Notes: generated from the sequence alone by a model not told the origin. A stretch of DNA of 64,000 bases from Ilumatobacteraceae bacterium (GCA_021298435.1 JAJTFJ010000005.1:1-64000); one strand, 5' to 3'. Shown: positions 9,358-19,678, numbered from the stretch's first letter. Program-made: numbers and translations.

Positions 9358-10485
9358 TTACTTGATAAGGCCAAGGCCCTTGATTGCGCCGTCCTTGATC
9401 TCGTATGCATAAACAGCCGAGCCAGTTACTTCGCCAGCCTCATCCCAGTTGAGCTGCTTGGTTACACCAGCAGCGTCGTAGGAGTTGATGAACTTAAGGA
9501 TGTCACCACGTGAGGTCTTGCCATCCTTCATTGCTGCAAGGAATACAGACGCTGCGTCATATGCCTCTGCGGCGTATGTTGCTGGGTCTTCACCCTTGTT
9601 TGCATCCTGGAATGCCTTCAAGAACTCTGGGTTGGAGTCTTTTGGTGCGCAGGTGCAGGTCAGGATTGCGCCTTCTGCTGCTGGGCCTGCTGCCTCAATG
9701 AAACCAACGTCAAGTGTTCCGTCGCCTGAGTAGAACTGTGCTGTCACACCGGCGTCTGCCATCTGCTTTGCAAGCTTGCCTGCAGCAGCGTAGTAACCAC
9801 CGAAGAACACTGCGTCAACGCCTGCGTCCTTCGCTGCGGTGATGACTGCTGAGTAGTCAGCTGCTTCTGGGTCGAGGCTGTTGAGTTCAACTGCCTTGTC
9901 ACCAAGTGATGTCTGAACGATGTCTGCGAGACCCTTGCCGTATTCGGAGTTGTCATCGATAACGCCGACCTTCATCTTGCCGTCAGCAACGATGCGTGAT
10001 GCAGCGCCTGGGCCCTGCTTGTCGTCACCTGCAAGTGCACGGTGGAACACGTCCCAGCCATTTGTTGAAAGAGCAGGGTTTGTTGCTGATGGTGTGATCA
10101 ATGGAAGACCAGCTTCTTCGAACTTTGCGTTCACAGCTGCTGATTCACCAGAGAATGCTGGTCCAACGATGCCCTTGACGCATGCGTCAGCGATTGCCTT
10201 GTCAGCAAGTGCTGGTGCCTGGTCTGGGTCACCTTGTGAGTCGTATGCCTCTACATCGATCTGTGCATCTGGGTTTGCTTCGTTGTGCTGAGCAACAGCG
10301 AGGTCGAGACCCTTCTTGATGTTGATACCGAGGTTGCCTGCTTCGCCGGTGAGTGCACCGAAGAATGCAATCTTCGAGTTGCCTTCACAAGCATCAGCTG
10401 AGCTGTCATCGCTGCCACCGCAGGCAACGCCTACGAGTGACAAAACGAGCATTGATGCGCCAACGCGCAGAACACTCTTCTTCAT
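9358..10485 (-). CDS. livK: Branched-chain amino-acid ABC transporter substrate-binding lipoprotein
   Basis: Lipobox (SLVGVACGGS), KIAFFGALTGEAGNLGINIKKGLDLAV; head of liv operon. Confidence 0.92.
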   Translation of the reverse strand: MKKSVLRVGASMLVLSLVGVACGGSDDSSADACEGNSKIAFFGALTGEAGNLGINIKKGLDLAVAQHNEANPDAQIDVEAYDSQGDPDQAPALADKAIADACVKGIVGPAFSGESAAVNAKFEEAGLPLITPSATNPALSTNGWDVFHRALAGDDKQGPGAASRIVADGKMKVGVIDDNSEYGKGLADIVQTSLGDKAVELNSLDPEAADYSAVITAAKDAGVDAVFFGGYYAAAGKLAKQMADAGVTAQFYSGDGTLDVGFIEAAGPAAEGAILTCTCAPKDSNPEFLKAFQDANKGEDPATYAAEAYDAASVFLAAMKDGKTSRGDILKFINSYDAAGVTKQLNWDEAGEVTGSAVYAYEIKDGAIKGLGLIK

Positions 10486-10565
10486 GTGTTTTCCCCTTTA
10501 AGGAATGTGGCGGGATTCGCCATTACTGGGTAGTAGACAAAAACTACCCGTAAATCAGGGGTACC

Positions 10566-11621
10566 TCAATAGGAGGAAAGGCGTTCCACCAAAGAAACCA
10601 CTTCTTGGTGAGTGTTATAGAGAGGTGCGAATCCGAACCGCATCAGGTCTGGAGGGCGAGAATCGGCGATAATCCCCTCGGCCGCCATGGCCGCGACAAG
10701 CTCCTTGCCGCCTGCAAACCCAAGCGCCACATGGCTTCCACGAGATTCGGGGGTTCTGGGGCTAGCCAAAGTGAACCCCCGGGGGGCCAAATGATCATCA
10801 AATAGGTCGATAAAGAATGAGGTCAAACTGACGCTCTTCTCCCTGAGTTTTTCTAGGGAAACCCCTGAAAAAACCTCGAGGGCAGCCTCTAAGGACTTCA
10901 TGGACAAGACATTGGCGGTGCCTGTGAGGAAACGGGCGATTCCCACCGCTGGGCGATAATCGACCTCGAACTCGAATGGCTCGGCGTGGCCCCACCAGCC
11001 TTGCAATGGTTGCCCAGCCGTTTCCAACAAACGTGGAGCGACATAAATGAATGCCGGTGCACCAGGACCGCCATTGAGATATTTGTACCCACACCCCACT
11101 GCGAAGTCAACATCGAGCACTTTGGCGGTGACAACCGCGGTGTTTGCATTGATGGCACCAATAATTTCGTCGGCTGTAACAGCAACAAGTTTCATGCCGT
11201 GCTGGCTTGCAACACTTTGCGCAATGTAAATGTCAGTCGGAAAGTTATTGATGTCAACGACAATCTCGGAACGATCCGCGCGAAGTGCAACGGCAGCCAT
11301 TAACGCTTTATGCAAATTGATGGACGTGTTGTCTGCGCAGATCACCGTGTCTGGCGCTGCACCAATGATGGGTGCGATGAGATTGCCCACACGCGCCGGC
11401 ATCTCGAGCCAATCTTCATTCCATGAACGAATGAGTCGCTCGCGCCATTCAAACTCAATCGTGCGGTTCAGAACTTCACGTGAGCGAAATGACAACGGCC
11501 CAAGAGAGTTTCCATCGAAGTACAAAGTTCCTTCAGGAATATCGAAATGTGAACGAAGCGAAGAGAGGGCATCCTGAGCATCGAGTTCCTGCGCATGGAG
11601 ACGTGCTTCGTTCAAATTCAT
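10566..11621 (-). CDS. kynU: Kynureninase-like PLP enzyme with apparent internal deletion (possible pseudogene)
   Basis: LYFDGNSLGPL, LIRSWNEDWL, DNTSINLHKAL, NNFPTDIYIAQSV, VGCGYKYLNGGPGAPAF, GWWGHAEPFEF are kynureninase motifs; the segment between TAVV and DFAVGC (normally with SHVxxxTG and WDLxHSAG) is missing. Confidence 0.85.
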   Translation of the reverse strand: MNLNEARLHAQELDAQDALSSLRSHFDIPEGTLYFDGNSLGPLSFRSREVLNRTIEFEWRERLIRSWNEDWLEMPARVGNLIAPIIGAAPDTVICADNTSINLHKALMAAVALRADRSEIVVDINNFPTDIYIAQSVASQHGMKLVAVTADEIIGAINANTAVVTAKVLDVDFAVGCGYKYLNGGPGAPAFIYVAPRLLETAGQPLQGWWGHAEPFEFEVDYRPAVGIARFLTGTANVLSMKSLEAALEVFSGVSLEKLREKSVSLTSFFIDLFDDHLAPRGFTLASPRTPESRGSHVALGFAGGKELVAAMAAEGIIADSRPPDLMRFGFAPLYNTHQEVVSLVERLSSY

Positions 11622-12403
11622 TGTGTCTTCCCCTTCAGGAGCCCAAGACACCAGTCTCCCACTTTGGTTCCCCGCTTCAATAGGTCATAGGGCAAGTCGA
11701 AGTGATCTCGATCTTCGTCAACCAGTATCTGTGTCGCAACGTTGTGACGACGCAAATACTCACCGAACTCTGCATTCTGACGGATGAATTCAGGAGGTTC
11801 GTGTCCACCCACTGCGAGGAGTGCATGAGGTGCGGCATGCTCAACGGGCAACAACTGCGGGCTTATTGCAGCCGCAGATTCACTAGTGAGACGTAAGGGA
11901 TCATTTGTTGGTGTCGCAACAAGAGGACGAACGTCATAGACACCACTCAGCAATACAAGTCCATCGACGCGACCCGCAACACGTACATCTCGTGAGCACA
12001 TTGCAGCCAAGTGAGCCCCAGCGCTTGACCCGGCAATAATCACTCGCGTTGGCTGCAATTCATCAATGGTGTGCAACACATCTGCGATGCATTCCTCCAC
12101 CATCTCTGCAATTGATGCATGGGGCGCAAGTGTGTATTCCACTGCGTGTAGCGCAATGCCTTCGGTCTGTGCATCAGGACCGTTGAATAAAGAATCCGCA
12201 GCCGACAACTTCTGCCAATACCCCCCATGAATGAAGATCAGCAGTGGAGCGTTCTTCTGTCGCAATCCTGCAGCATCGACTGTCGCACTACGAGTTCTGT
12301 ATTCCTCTAGATACTCATCAAGAGGGCGCTTAGCGAATTTGGACGGCGAATACTGAAAATCAACCTCTTCTGCAGTTGCATTGTGCCAATCAAACCCATT
12401 CAT
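11618..12403 (-). CDS. Alpha/beta hydrolase, probable kynurenine formamidase (arylformamidase)
   Basis: LLIFIHGGYWQ oxyanion motif, IAGSSAGAHLAAM nucleophile elbow; 4-nt overlap with kynureninase; start could also be 12430. Confidence 0.75.
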   Translation of the reverse strand: MNGFDWHNATAEEVDFQYSPSKFAKRPLDEYLEEYRTRSATVDAAGLRQKNAPLLIFIHGGYWQKLSAADSLFNGPDAQTEGIALHAVEYTLAPHASIAEMVEECIADVLHTIDELQPTRVIIAGSSAGAHLAAMCSRDVRVAGRVDGLVLLSGVYDVRPLVATPTNDPLRLTSESAAAISPQLLPVEHAAPHALLAVGGHEPPEFIRQNAEFGEYLRRHNVATQILVDEDRDHFDLPYDLLKRGTKVGDWCLGLLKGKTQ

Positions 12404-12471
12404 CTCACTCCACGGTAGAGCAATGAGCATCCGTATATGAAGAACACAACTGATTGTGCCAACATCGAGGG

Positions 12472-12951
12472 ATGGCAATCAGTGACGGCAACGGATGGGT
12501 TTTGTGCGAGCGATGCCACACCCGCCATTGGGGCCTGTACGGCGCTGCGGGCCTGTTGCTTGTGCGTACTGACCTGACTCCAACAAGTGTGTTGCTGCAG
12601 TTACGCGCCGGTTGGACACACGGCGGTGGAACATGGGCACTGCCAGGTGGTGCGCTTGATTCGCATGAAGACCCTGTGACGGCCGCAGCACGAGAAGCGT
12701 GGGAAGAAACGGGAATTGATCCTGATGACCTCACCTTCAAGGCCATCTACTCCGATGATCATGGCAACTGGCGTTACGACACGGTGATCGCGCATGCAGC
12801 ATCTGACGTTGGTGCATACGAGGCCAACGCTGAATCAGCAGATTTGCGATGGGTCGATATTGACGAGGTTGCAAGTTTTGATCTTCACCCCGGACTTCGC
12901 GCCACGTGGCCTGACCTCATTGAGCATGTAAAGACTTCATTGCAGTCATAG
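12472..12951 (+). CDS. NUDIX hydrolase
   Basis: Nudix box GGALDSHEDPVTAAAREAWEETGI. Confidence 0.9.
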   Translation: MAISDGNGWVLCERCHTRHWGLYGAAGLLLVRTDLTPTSVLLQLRAGWTHGGGTWALPGGALDSHEDPVTAAAREAWEETGIDPDDLTFKAIYSDDHGNWRYDTVIAHAASDVGAYEANAESADLRWVDIDEVASFDLHPGLRATWPDLIEHVKTSLQS

Positions 12952-12962
12952 GCGAACAACCG

Positions 12963-14111
12963 ATGAAGTCTCGCCACCTCTTTCTCCTTCTCTGCTCCAG
13001 TGCCCTTGGTGCGATGAGCTATGGCGTGATGTTCACCTTGTTGGATGACTACCGCGATGCATATTCCATTTCTGAATCAAAGCTTGGGTTCCTTGTCGCT
13101 GCTGGTTTCATTACCGGCTTTATTGCCAATGTCTTGATTGCCCCATTGGCAGACAGAGGTCACGCCAAGAAACTCGTTCTCTTTGGCATATCGGTGGAAA
13201 TCATCGGCTGTCTCACGATGGCCTTTGGCGGTTCATTTCCCATCTTGTTACTCGGACGATTCCTCACGGGTCTTGGCAGTGGAAGTTCAGAACCTGCGAT
13301 TCGTCGCATCATCATCTTGGCGAATCCAGACAACATGGGACGCAATCTCGGGCTATCAGTCAGTGCTGGTGTCGGTGGATTTGCATTAGGGCCAGTTATC
13401 TCCGCAGTAACCGCCGAAGCATTCGGTTTAGCCGCACCATTCCTGATCATCACGGCTCTATTGATCATCACATTCATCGGAATCTCACAACTGCACGTTG
13501 CCGAGACTGCGGTTGAAGACGCGCCTACGCAACGAGTTGCATTCGACTTGTTGCGCATTCGACCACTGCTAGGAGCAATCATCATCGGGCTCGCACTCTT
13601 TGTGATGATCGGAACATTCGATGCATTGTGGTCCGTGATGATGGATGACATTGCAGCACCAACATGGGTCGCAAGCGTAGGCATCACAATTTTTGCACTG
13701 CCTATGTTATTTCTTGCACCCTTGGGCGGGCGACTCACTCAACAAGTCGGACCATTCAAAGCCAGCATCTCAGGACTATCCATTGCGGCACTCTTCATGG
13801 CCACATACGGCATCATTGGATCGCCCTATGTCATGTTGGGTATTGGATTAGCCCACGGAGTGGTCGATGGCCTCACCATTACCGGTGGCTCAGCAGCAAT
13901 TGCACTCGTTGCGCCGCGCGAACGTCTTGCATCTGCACAAGGCTTGTACAGCGGCATGCAAACACTGACGGGTGGTCTAGCTGCAGGTACAGCAGGTTTT
14001 GCGTATGAACACATTGGCCGACACACTTTTTGGGTATGCACCATTGTGATGTTGATGCTGGTTGGAAGCGGTGCATTTCTTGCCAGAGGCAATCTACGCA
14101 TCAAGGGCTAG
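12963..14111 (+). CDS. MFS transporter
   Basis: 12-TM pattern; LIAPLADRGHAKKLVLFG, LLGRFLTGLGSGSSEPAIRRII. Confidence 0.88.
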   Translation: MKSRHLFLLLCSSALGAMSYGVMFTLLDDYRDAYSISESKLGFLVAAGFITGFIANVLIAPLADRGHAKKLVLFGISVEIIGCLTMAFGGSFPILLLGRFLTGLGSGSSEPAIRRIIILANPDNMGRNLGLSVSAGVGGFALGPVISAVTAEAFGLAAPFLIITALLIITFIGISQLHVAETAVEDAPTQRVAFDLLRIRPLLGAIIIGLALFVMIGTFDALWSVMMDDIAAPTWVASVGITIFALPMLFLAPLGGRLTQQVGPFKASISGLSIAALFMATYGIIGSPYVMLGIGLAHGVVDGLTITGGSAAIALVAPRERLASAQGLYSGMQTLTGGLAAGTAGFAYEHIGRHTFWVCTIVMLMLVGSGAFLARGNLRIKG

Positions 14112-14114
14112 CAG

Positions 14115-16364
14115 TTACTGCGCAGCTTGAATTGCGTTCCACACATTGATAGATGTGCACGGCATGTCAATGTGAGTCACACCGAGATAGCTCACAGCAT
14201 CAATGACTGCGTTATGAACAGCTGGTGTTGCACCGATCGTTCCGGCTTCACCAATTCCCTTTGCACCCAGCGGATTGCGAGGCGTTGGTGTTTCCATTGA
14301 GACTCGTTCAAAACTGGGCAACTCTGCTGCAGAGATGAATCCGTAATCGGCAAGGTTGGATGTAATCGGGTTGCCGTCTTCGTCGTAGGCAACAGTTTCC
14401 AACAATGCTTGCGCCACGCCTTGCGCGATGCCACCGTGCACCTGGCCATCAACGATCAGCGGGTTAATGATGGTGCCTGCATCGTCACACGCAATATGAC
14501 GAATCACGCCGACCATGCCGGTTTCAATGTCGACTTCAACAACACACACGTGTGAACCAAATGGGAAGGTTGCACCTTCTGGCACATAATCGACTTCTGC
14601 CTCAAGCGGAGCATCAATGCCCACCATTAGTTCCGCCCACGTACGAGCCGGCGCTGGTGAACCTGCAACGTGGAATGCTCCACGCACTGTGTCGATCACG
14701 ATGTCTTCAACAGCTGCTTCCAGCAAGTCAGCTGCACGTTGACGTGCCTTTTCAAGAACTGCATCTGTTGCCAACTTGACCGCACTGCCACCGACTTGCA
14801 ACGAACGAGAGCCACCGGTTCCGCCACCACGAATGACGTCATCGGTATCGCCGAAGTGAAATTCGATGCGATCAAAGGGAATGCCTGTTGCATCTGACAC
14901 CAACATGGCCCACGCCGTGTGATGGCCTTGGCCATGCGACGAAGAACCCGTACGGATGATTGCGCCACCATCAGCTTTGATTTCAACGGAGCCGTAATCG
15001 CCCGAACCCATTGGGTTTGTTGTCTCAACATAGGAAGCAAGACCAATACCAATCTGCAACGGATCACCTGAGGCGCGTCGGCGAGCCTGCTCTGCACGAA
15101 GGTCTGCATAACCCGCAGCATCTAATGCCTTATCGAGAGCAGCTTCATATTCGCCAGAGTCATACTTTGCACCCATGGAGGTGACAAGTGGGAAAGCAGA
15201 TGGCTGCAAGTAGTTACGACGACGAATCTCTGCAGGGTCGATTCCGCACACACGTGCGAACTCATCGATTGTGCGTTCGATTGCAGCAGTCGCTTCTGGT
15301 CGTCCAGCACCGCGGTACGCAACTGTTGGCGTTGTATTGGTTACGACTGAGTGAGATTCAAACTGCACTTTGGCGATGTCGTAGACGCCGCCCGCCATCA
15401 GACGAGTCATGTATGGCAACACCGCACCGGCTTTTGCATATGCACCAGCATCTTGCAAGAGGTCTAAACGGTAGGCAGTGATGCGGCCATCTTTCGTGCC
15501 ACCCATGCGAGTGCGCTGGCGTTGTGCACGACCATGACCCATCGACAACATGTTCTCGGTGCGGCTTTCTGTCCACCGAACAGGCACACCTAGCTTCAGA
15601 GCTGCCCAGCCAACGATGATTTCTTCGGCATAGACACCAGACTTTGCACCGAAGCCACCGCCGACATCGGGAGTGATGACGCGAACTTGATCTTTTTCAA
15701 GCCCCAATGTGTCTGCAAGACCATCACGGGCACCATGCGCGCCCTGACTGCATGCCCACTGTGTGAGACGTGTGCCATCCCATTGTGATGCACAGGAACG
15801 AACTTCCATTGGTGCAGGCGCAACACGTTGATTCTCAATTGTGAGTTCAACAACAACTTCACAGTCAGCAAAAATGTCGCCATCTTCACGTGCAGCAAAG
15901 GTAAGAACAATGTTGCTTCCAGCACCTGGATGCAACAGCACATCACCATTGAATGATTCATCCATATCGAGCACGACAGGAAGTGGCTCGTAATCAACGA
16001 TCACCGTTTCGGCTGCATCAATACCAAGGGTCTTGTCGGTACTCACAACGACCGCAACGATGTCGCCCACGAAGCGCACCGTGTCTTTGGCAACATACGG
16101 AAATGTAATGCCAGCATTCATCATCGGATTCGCAGGCGGTGCTGGATTCAGATTGATGTCATCAGCTGTCCACACATGCAGAACGCCAGGCATGGAACGT
16201 GCTTCATCCGCATCGATGCTGAGCAACTGAGCATGTGCCATTGACGAACGCACAAATGTGAGATGCACCGCACCAGGCATTTGTAGGTTTGCAATATATG
16301 TTCCCTCGCCTTTGAGGAAACGCGGATCCTCAACGCGAACAACGCGTGTTCCGAGGATGCTCAT
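14115..16364 (-). CDS. Xanthine dehydrogenase/aldehyde oxidase family molybdopterin-binding large subunit (form II CoxL-like)
   Basis: RVEDPRFLKGEGTYIANL start, GGGFGAKSGVYAEE, active-site loop VAYRGAGRPEA (form II AYRGAGR), GAKGIGEAGTIG. Confidence 0.92.
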   Translation of the reverse strand: MSILGTRVVRVEDPRFLKGEGTYIANLQMPGAVHLTFVRSSMAHAQLLSIDADEARSMPGVLHVWTADDINLNPAPPANPMMNAGITFPYVAKDTVRFVGDIVAVVVSTDKTLGIDAAETVIVDYEPLPVVLDMDESFNGDVLLHPGAGSNIVLTFAAREDGDIFADCEVVVELTIENQRVAPAPMEVRSCASQWDGTRLTQWACSQGAHGARDGLADTLGLEKDQVRVITPDVGGGFGAKSGVYAEEIIVGWAALKLGVPVRWTESRTENMLSMGHGRAQRQRTRMGGTKDGRITAYRLDLLQDAGAYAKAGAVLPYMTRLMAGGVYDIAKVQFESHSVVTNTTPTVAYRGAGRPEATAAIERTIDEFARVCGIDPAEIRRRNYLQPSAFPLVTSMGAKYDSGEYEAALDKALDAAGYADLRAEQARRRASGDPLQIGIGLASYVETTNPMGSGDYGSVEIKADGGAIIRTGSSSHGQGHHTAWAMLVSDATGIPFDRIEFHFGDTDDVIRGGGTGGSRSLQVGGSAVKLATDAVLEKARQRAADLLEAAVEDIVIDTVRGAFHVAGSPAPARTWAELMVGIDAPLEAEVDYVPEGATFPFGSHVCVVEVDIETGMVGVIRHIACDDAGTIINPLIVDGQVHGGIAQGVAQALLETVAYDEDGNPITSNLADYGFISAAELPSFERVSMETPTPRNPLGAKGIGEAGTIGATPAVHNAVIDAVSYLGVTHIDMPCTSINVWNAIQAAQ

Positions 16365-17119
16365 GCTGACCAGCCGCCATCAACGATGAATTCAGAGCCA
16401 GTGGAGTACGAACTGTCATCACTGCCGAGATACAAAGCCATTCGCGCAACATGAATGGGTTCGGCTTCATAACCAAGCGGAATCCGTGTGCGAACCATTT
16501 CGCGCACCCCTTCACCGGCTTCTTCAAAGGTTTGCAACATTGGCGTATCAATGATTCCTGGGTGAATCGAGTTCACGCGAACACCAAACGGCGCGAGTTC
16601 TTTTGCGACACCTTTTGTCATACCGCGTACTGCCCACTTACTCGCACCATAGGCAACAAAGCCAGGGGTGCCATCAAGACCTGCAACAGATGAGATGTTG
16701 ATGATGCTTCCCTTTTGGCGTTGCACCATATGAGGTGCCACGACTTTCATGCCAAGGAACACGCCCGTGACATTGATGTCCATGGTGCGTTCAAAGGAAG
16801 AGAGCTCGGTATCAAGAATTGATCCGCGCTCAAAGATGCCAGCGTTATTGACCAAGATGTCAATCTGGCCAAATGCCTTGAGTGACTGTTCAAGAACAGC
16901 TTTCCAATCAGATTCGCTCGTCACATCGTGATGCACGAAGATGCATTGCGAGCCGTCGGGAGACAGACGCTTGGCGGTCTCATTCCCCACTTCGTCGAGG
17001 ATGTCGGTGATGACAACCTTTGCGCCTTCATCGATGAAGAGTTGTGCTTCTGAAGCACCCATACCGCGTGCGCCACCCGTAATCAGAGCGACTTTGCCTT
17101 CGAGACGTGATTTACCCAT
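16361..17119 (-). CDS. SDR family oxidoreductase
   Basis: GGARGMGASEAQLF, NNAGIFERG, Sx12YxxxK (SSVAGLDGTPGFVAYGASK); 4-nt overlap with the downstream molybdoenzyme. Confidence 0.92.
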   Translation of the reverse strand: MGKSRLEGKVALITGGARGMGASEAQLFIDEGAKVVITDILDEVGNETAKRLSPDGSQCIFVHHDVTSESDWKAVLEQSLKAFGQIDILVNNAGIFERGSILDTELSSFERTMDINVTGVFLGMKVVAPHMVQRQKGSIINISSVAGLDGTPGFVAYGASKWAVRGMTKGVAKELAPFGVRVNSIHPGIIDTPMLQTFEEAGEGVREMVRTRIPLGYEAEPIHVARMALYLGSDDSSYSTGSEFIVDGGWSA

Positions 17120-17141
17120 GCAGAAGTTCTACTCCATGGCG

Positions 17142-17954
17142 TTAGTGCTGGACTACCCCTGCTTTGTCCTCTGTTCTCACCTGGAGAATTAAGCGGGTGG
17201 CCACGACTGTCAAAAGGCTGGCGAACAGAACATTTGAGACTGTGTCGGACATTTTCGTGGAAATCCATCCTCCAACAAAGGCTGAGAGGATGCCACCAAG
17301 GCCAACAATGCTTGCGGCCTTGAGGTCGACGTTCTTCTTTGTGCGATTACGCCACGTTCCCATGATGGAAGTGGGGATGATGACGGCAACTGAAGTGCCC
17401 TTCGCAAAAGTTGACGGCATGTGCAACAACATCATCATGGCCGGCACCATGACGACTCCGCCGCCGACACCGAGAAGGCCCGCCAAGATGCCCGTTGCAA
17501 CACCGATGGCAACCAACGCAACGATGGAACCCAGATTCAGGACTTCTCGTACACCTGAATCAAGTGGAAGGAAGAGGCGAATGGCAGTGACAATCAAGAG
17601 ACCAGCGAAAGCAATGGCAAGAGTTCGATGCGGCAAGACATTGAGTAATCGTGTCCCGAGTAGAGCGCCCAGCAATGCCCCTGCCGCCAAACATGCCGCG
17701 ACTCGCCAATCGACATGATCATGCGACCAGTACGACACCAGTGATGCCGCCGAGATAGGCAGCACCGCGGCGAGTGAGGTTCCGTGTGCGACGCGCTGAT
17801 CCATCTTGGCAATAAGCACTAGTCCGGGAACAAGAAGAATTCCGCCACCCACGCCGAACATGCCGGAAAGCAACCCTGCCGCAACACCCACCAGAACAAT
17901 GGTGAGCACACTGGCGGAATGCGATGGCGGAGCGAGAGTGGATTCATCTGACAT
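17142..17954 (-). CDS. Sulfite exporter TauE/SafE (TSUP) family permease
   Basis: Duplicated GxxxGxxGxGGG motifs: GLLSGMFGVGGGILLVP and GILAGLLGVGGGVVMVPAMM; likely start 17954. Confidence 0.88.
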   Translation of the reverse strand: MSDESTLAPPSHSASVLTIVLVGVAAGLLSGMFGVGGGILLVPGLVLIAKMDQRVAHGTSLAAVLPISAASLVSYWSHDHVDWRVAACLAAGALLGALLGTRLLNVLPHRTLAIAFAGLLIVTAIRLFLPLDSGVREVLNLGSIVALVAIGVATGILAGLLGVGGGVVMVPAMMMLLHMPSTFAKGTSVAVIIPTSIMGTWRNRTKKNVDLKAASIVGLGGILSAFVGGWISTKMSDTVSNVLFASLLTVVATRLILQVRTEDKAGVVQH

Positions 17955-18001
17955 GGGTTCCCATGCTCCCACAAATGCCAGATGTTCCCTAGGGTTCAGG
18001 A

Positions 18002-19657
18002 ATGCGTCGTCCACGACTGGCCTTGGTAGCACTATCCCTTGTGTTGACGGGTAGCGCATGCAGCACAACATCGACCACGACTGCTCCCCCGGTTCCAGAC
18101 ACCAGCGCTCTAGTGAAACAGATACTGAGTCATTGCACCGACCTTGCGGCACCTGAATTAGGAGAGGGCGTTCTTTGCATTGACAACGGTTTTCGCATCA
18201 AGTCGGATGACTTCTCATTTAAAAACTGGGGTCGCTCACTTTCGGCAGACGGCAATGTCACAGCACAAACACTGATTGACCTATTCGGACATGATTCCGT
18301 CTGCGTGGCAGGGCCAAAAGACACCTGCATTCTTCGTCCTACTGCAATTCAAAAACTAGAAGAGTGGAACACTGCTCTCAACGGTGGCCGCTGCGAAGGT
18401 CTTGCCGCATTGAGCACACGGTTTCTCCTTCGCATGGATTCTCCTTCCATATTTCAAACGAATGCTTCCAGCGTCTCTGCTCTTTCTCAAGACAATGCAA
18501 AGCTCAACTCGGCTGTTGTGTATTGGTGGGCAACACAGTTTCTCAATGAAGTCACCGATCATGCTGCAACATCACGCGGACTTTCACCCTTGCGTCTGGT
18601 TGACGATCTCATCCAAGGAATCGCCCACTCTGTTGGCCACACCGTCGGCATCTACAACGGTCCATCGGGTCATTCACTGACTCCGTTCGCTGTCACACAG
18701 CGCGGTGATGAGTTTGTGATTCATGTGTATGACAACAACCACCCCGGAGAACGCTTCGAACTATTCGTGAATTCCCGGACAAACCAATGGCGCTACCCAC
18801 GAGCGTTCCGCAATGTTGATGGCTCTTTCAACACATGGTCCGGTGGAACCGGCACTCTCGAGTTAACTGCGATGTCAACACGAAAGGGACCATTTCAGTG
18901 TTCGTTCTGCAATTCTTCGCTTGCACGCTCTGCACATGTCATCACCCTTGCTTCACGCGATATTCGTGCGTCAGGGTTTATCGAAGTCACGACCGAGAGC
19001 GGCGTCCTCCGCACTTCGCCCACTGACATAGATAACTCAATCGACGGAGCGATCGTTTCGATTGGGAAAGGCAGTGGCGGTGGACTTGTCACAATTTCAC
19101 TTCCCGCCACAGTTCAAAACTTTGACGTCAGACTTGTGCGTGCATCACAAGATGTTCCCGCAGCTGATGTCGTTCTCGGTCTGCGTCGTTCGGATGGAGC
19201 ATCCATTCAAGTCACAGGAAATCTTGCCCACGATGTCCTGAGCAACAAGAGTCGCTCAACTGCTCTCATCTCCGTAACGTCGGATGAAACATCCGTCCGT
19301 GCACCGAAAGAAAATGTTGCACGACTGAGTCTTTCTGCAGGGTCTCGCATTTCGCGTCGTGTGCTCAACGCCGGCGAGACATTGACCGTGAAGCCGATCT
19401 CTCAGAACAGCATTGAAGTATCGGTCAAGGGTGCAAATGGTTCTCGCACTCCCTTTGTCCCTATTGGCCTGACATCACAGTCGGCAACCACTGAACTCAA
19501 TGTTTCACTTGACGACACAGGGCAATTGACCCTTCTCCCCTCCCGCGTCGCACCCATCCGAGTCTCCGCAGCAACCCCTCGTAACTTCAATCCAGGTAAG
19601 ACAAACCAAACAACAACGACAACGGTTCCCACCATCGAAATTTCGGAACCTGACTAG
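18002..19657 (+). CDS. Secreted lipoprotein with candidate papain-like cysteine protease domain
   Basis: Lipobox (LVLTGSAC); NGGRCEGLA ... GHSLTPFAV ... IHVYDNNHPGE Cys/His/Asp(Asn) arrangement; Thr/Pro-rich tail. Confidence 0.6.
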   Translation: MRRPRLALVALSLVLTGSACSTTSTTTAPPVPDTSALVKQILSHCTDLAAPELGEGVLCIDNGFRIKSDDFSFKNWGRSLSADGNVTAQTLIDLFGHDSVCVAGPKDTCILRPTAIQKLEEWNTALNGGRCEGLAALSTRFLLRMDSPSIFQTNASSVSALSQDNAKLNSAVVYWWATQFLNEVTDHAATSRGLSPLRLVDDLIQGIAHSVGHTVGIYNGPSGHSLTPFAVTQRGDEFVIHVYDNNHPGERFELFVNSRTNQWRYPRAFRNVDGSFNTWSGGTGTLELTAMSTRKGPFQCSFCNSSLARSAHVITLASRDIRASGFIEVTTESGVLRTSPTDIDNSIDGAIVSIGKGSGGGLVTISLPATVQNFDVRLVRASQDVPAADVVLGLRRSDGASIQVTGNLAHDVLSNKSRSTALISVTSDETSVRAPKENVARLSLSAGSRISRRVLNAGETLTVKPISQNSIEVSVKGANGSRTPFVPIGLTSQSATTELNVSLDDTGQLTLLPSRVAPIRVSAATPRNFNPGKTNQTTTTTVPTIEISEPD

Positions 19658-19678
19658 TTCGGCAGGTAGTTTCGTTGC

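Noticed and set aside
14115-16364. Aerobic CO dehydrogenase large subunit (CoxL form I)
   Set aside because: Active-site loop is AYRGAGR (form II), not the AYRCSFR of form I.
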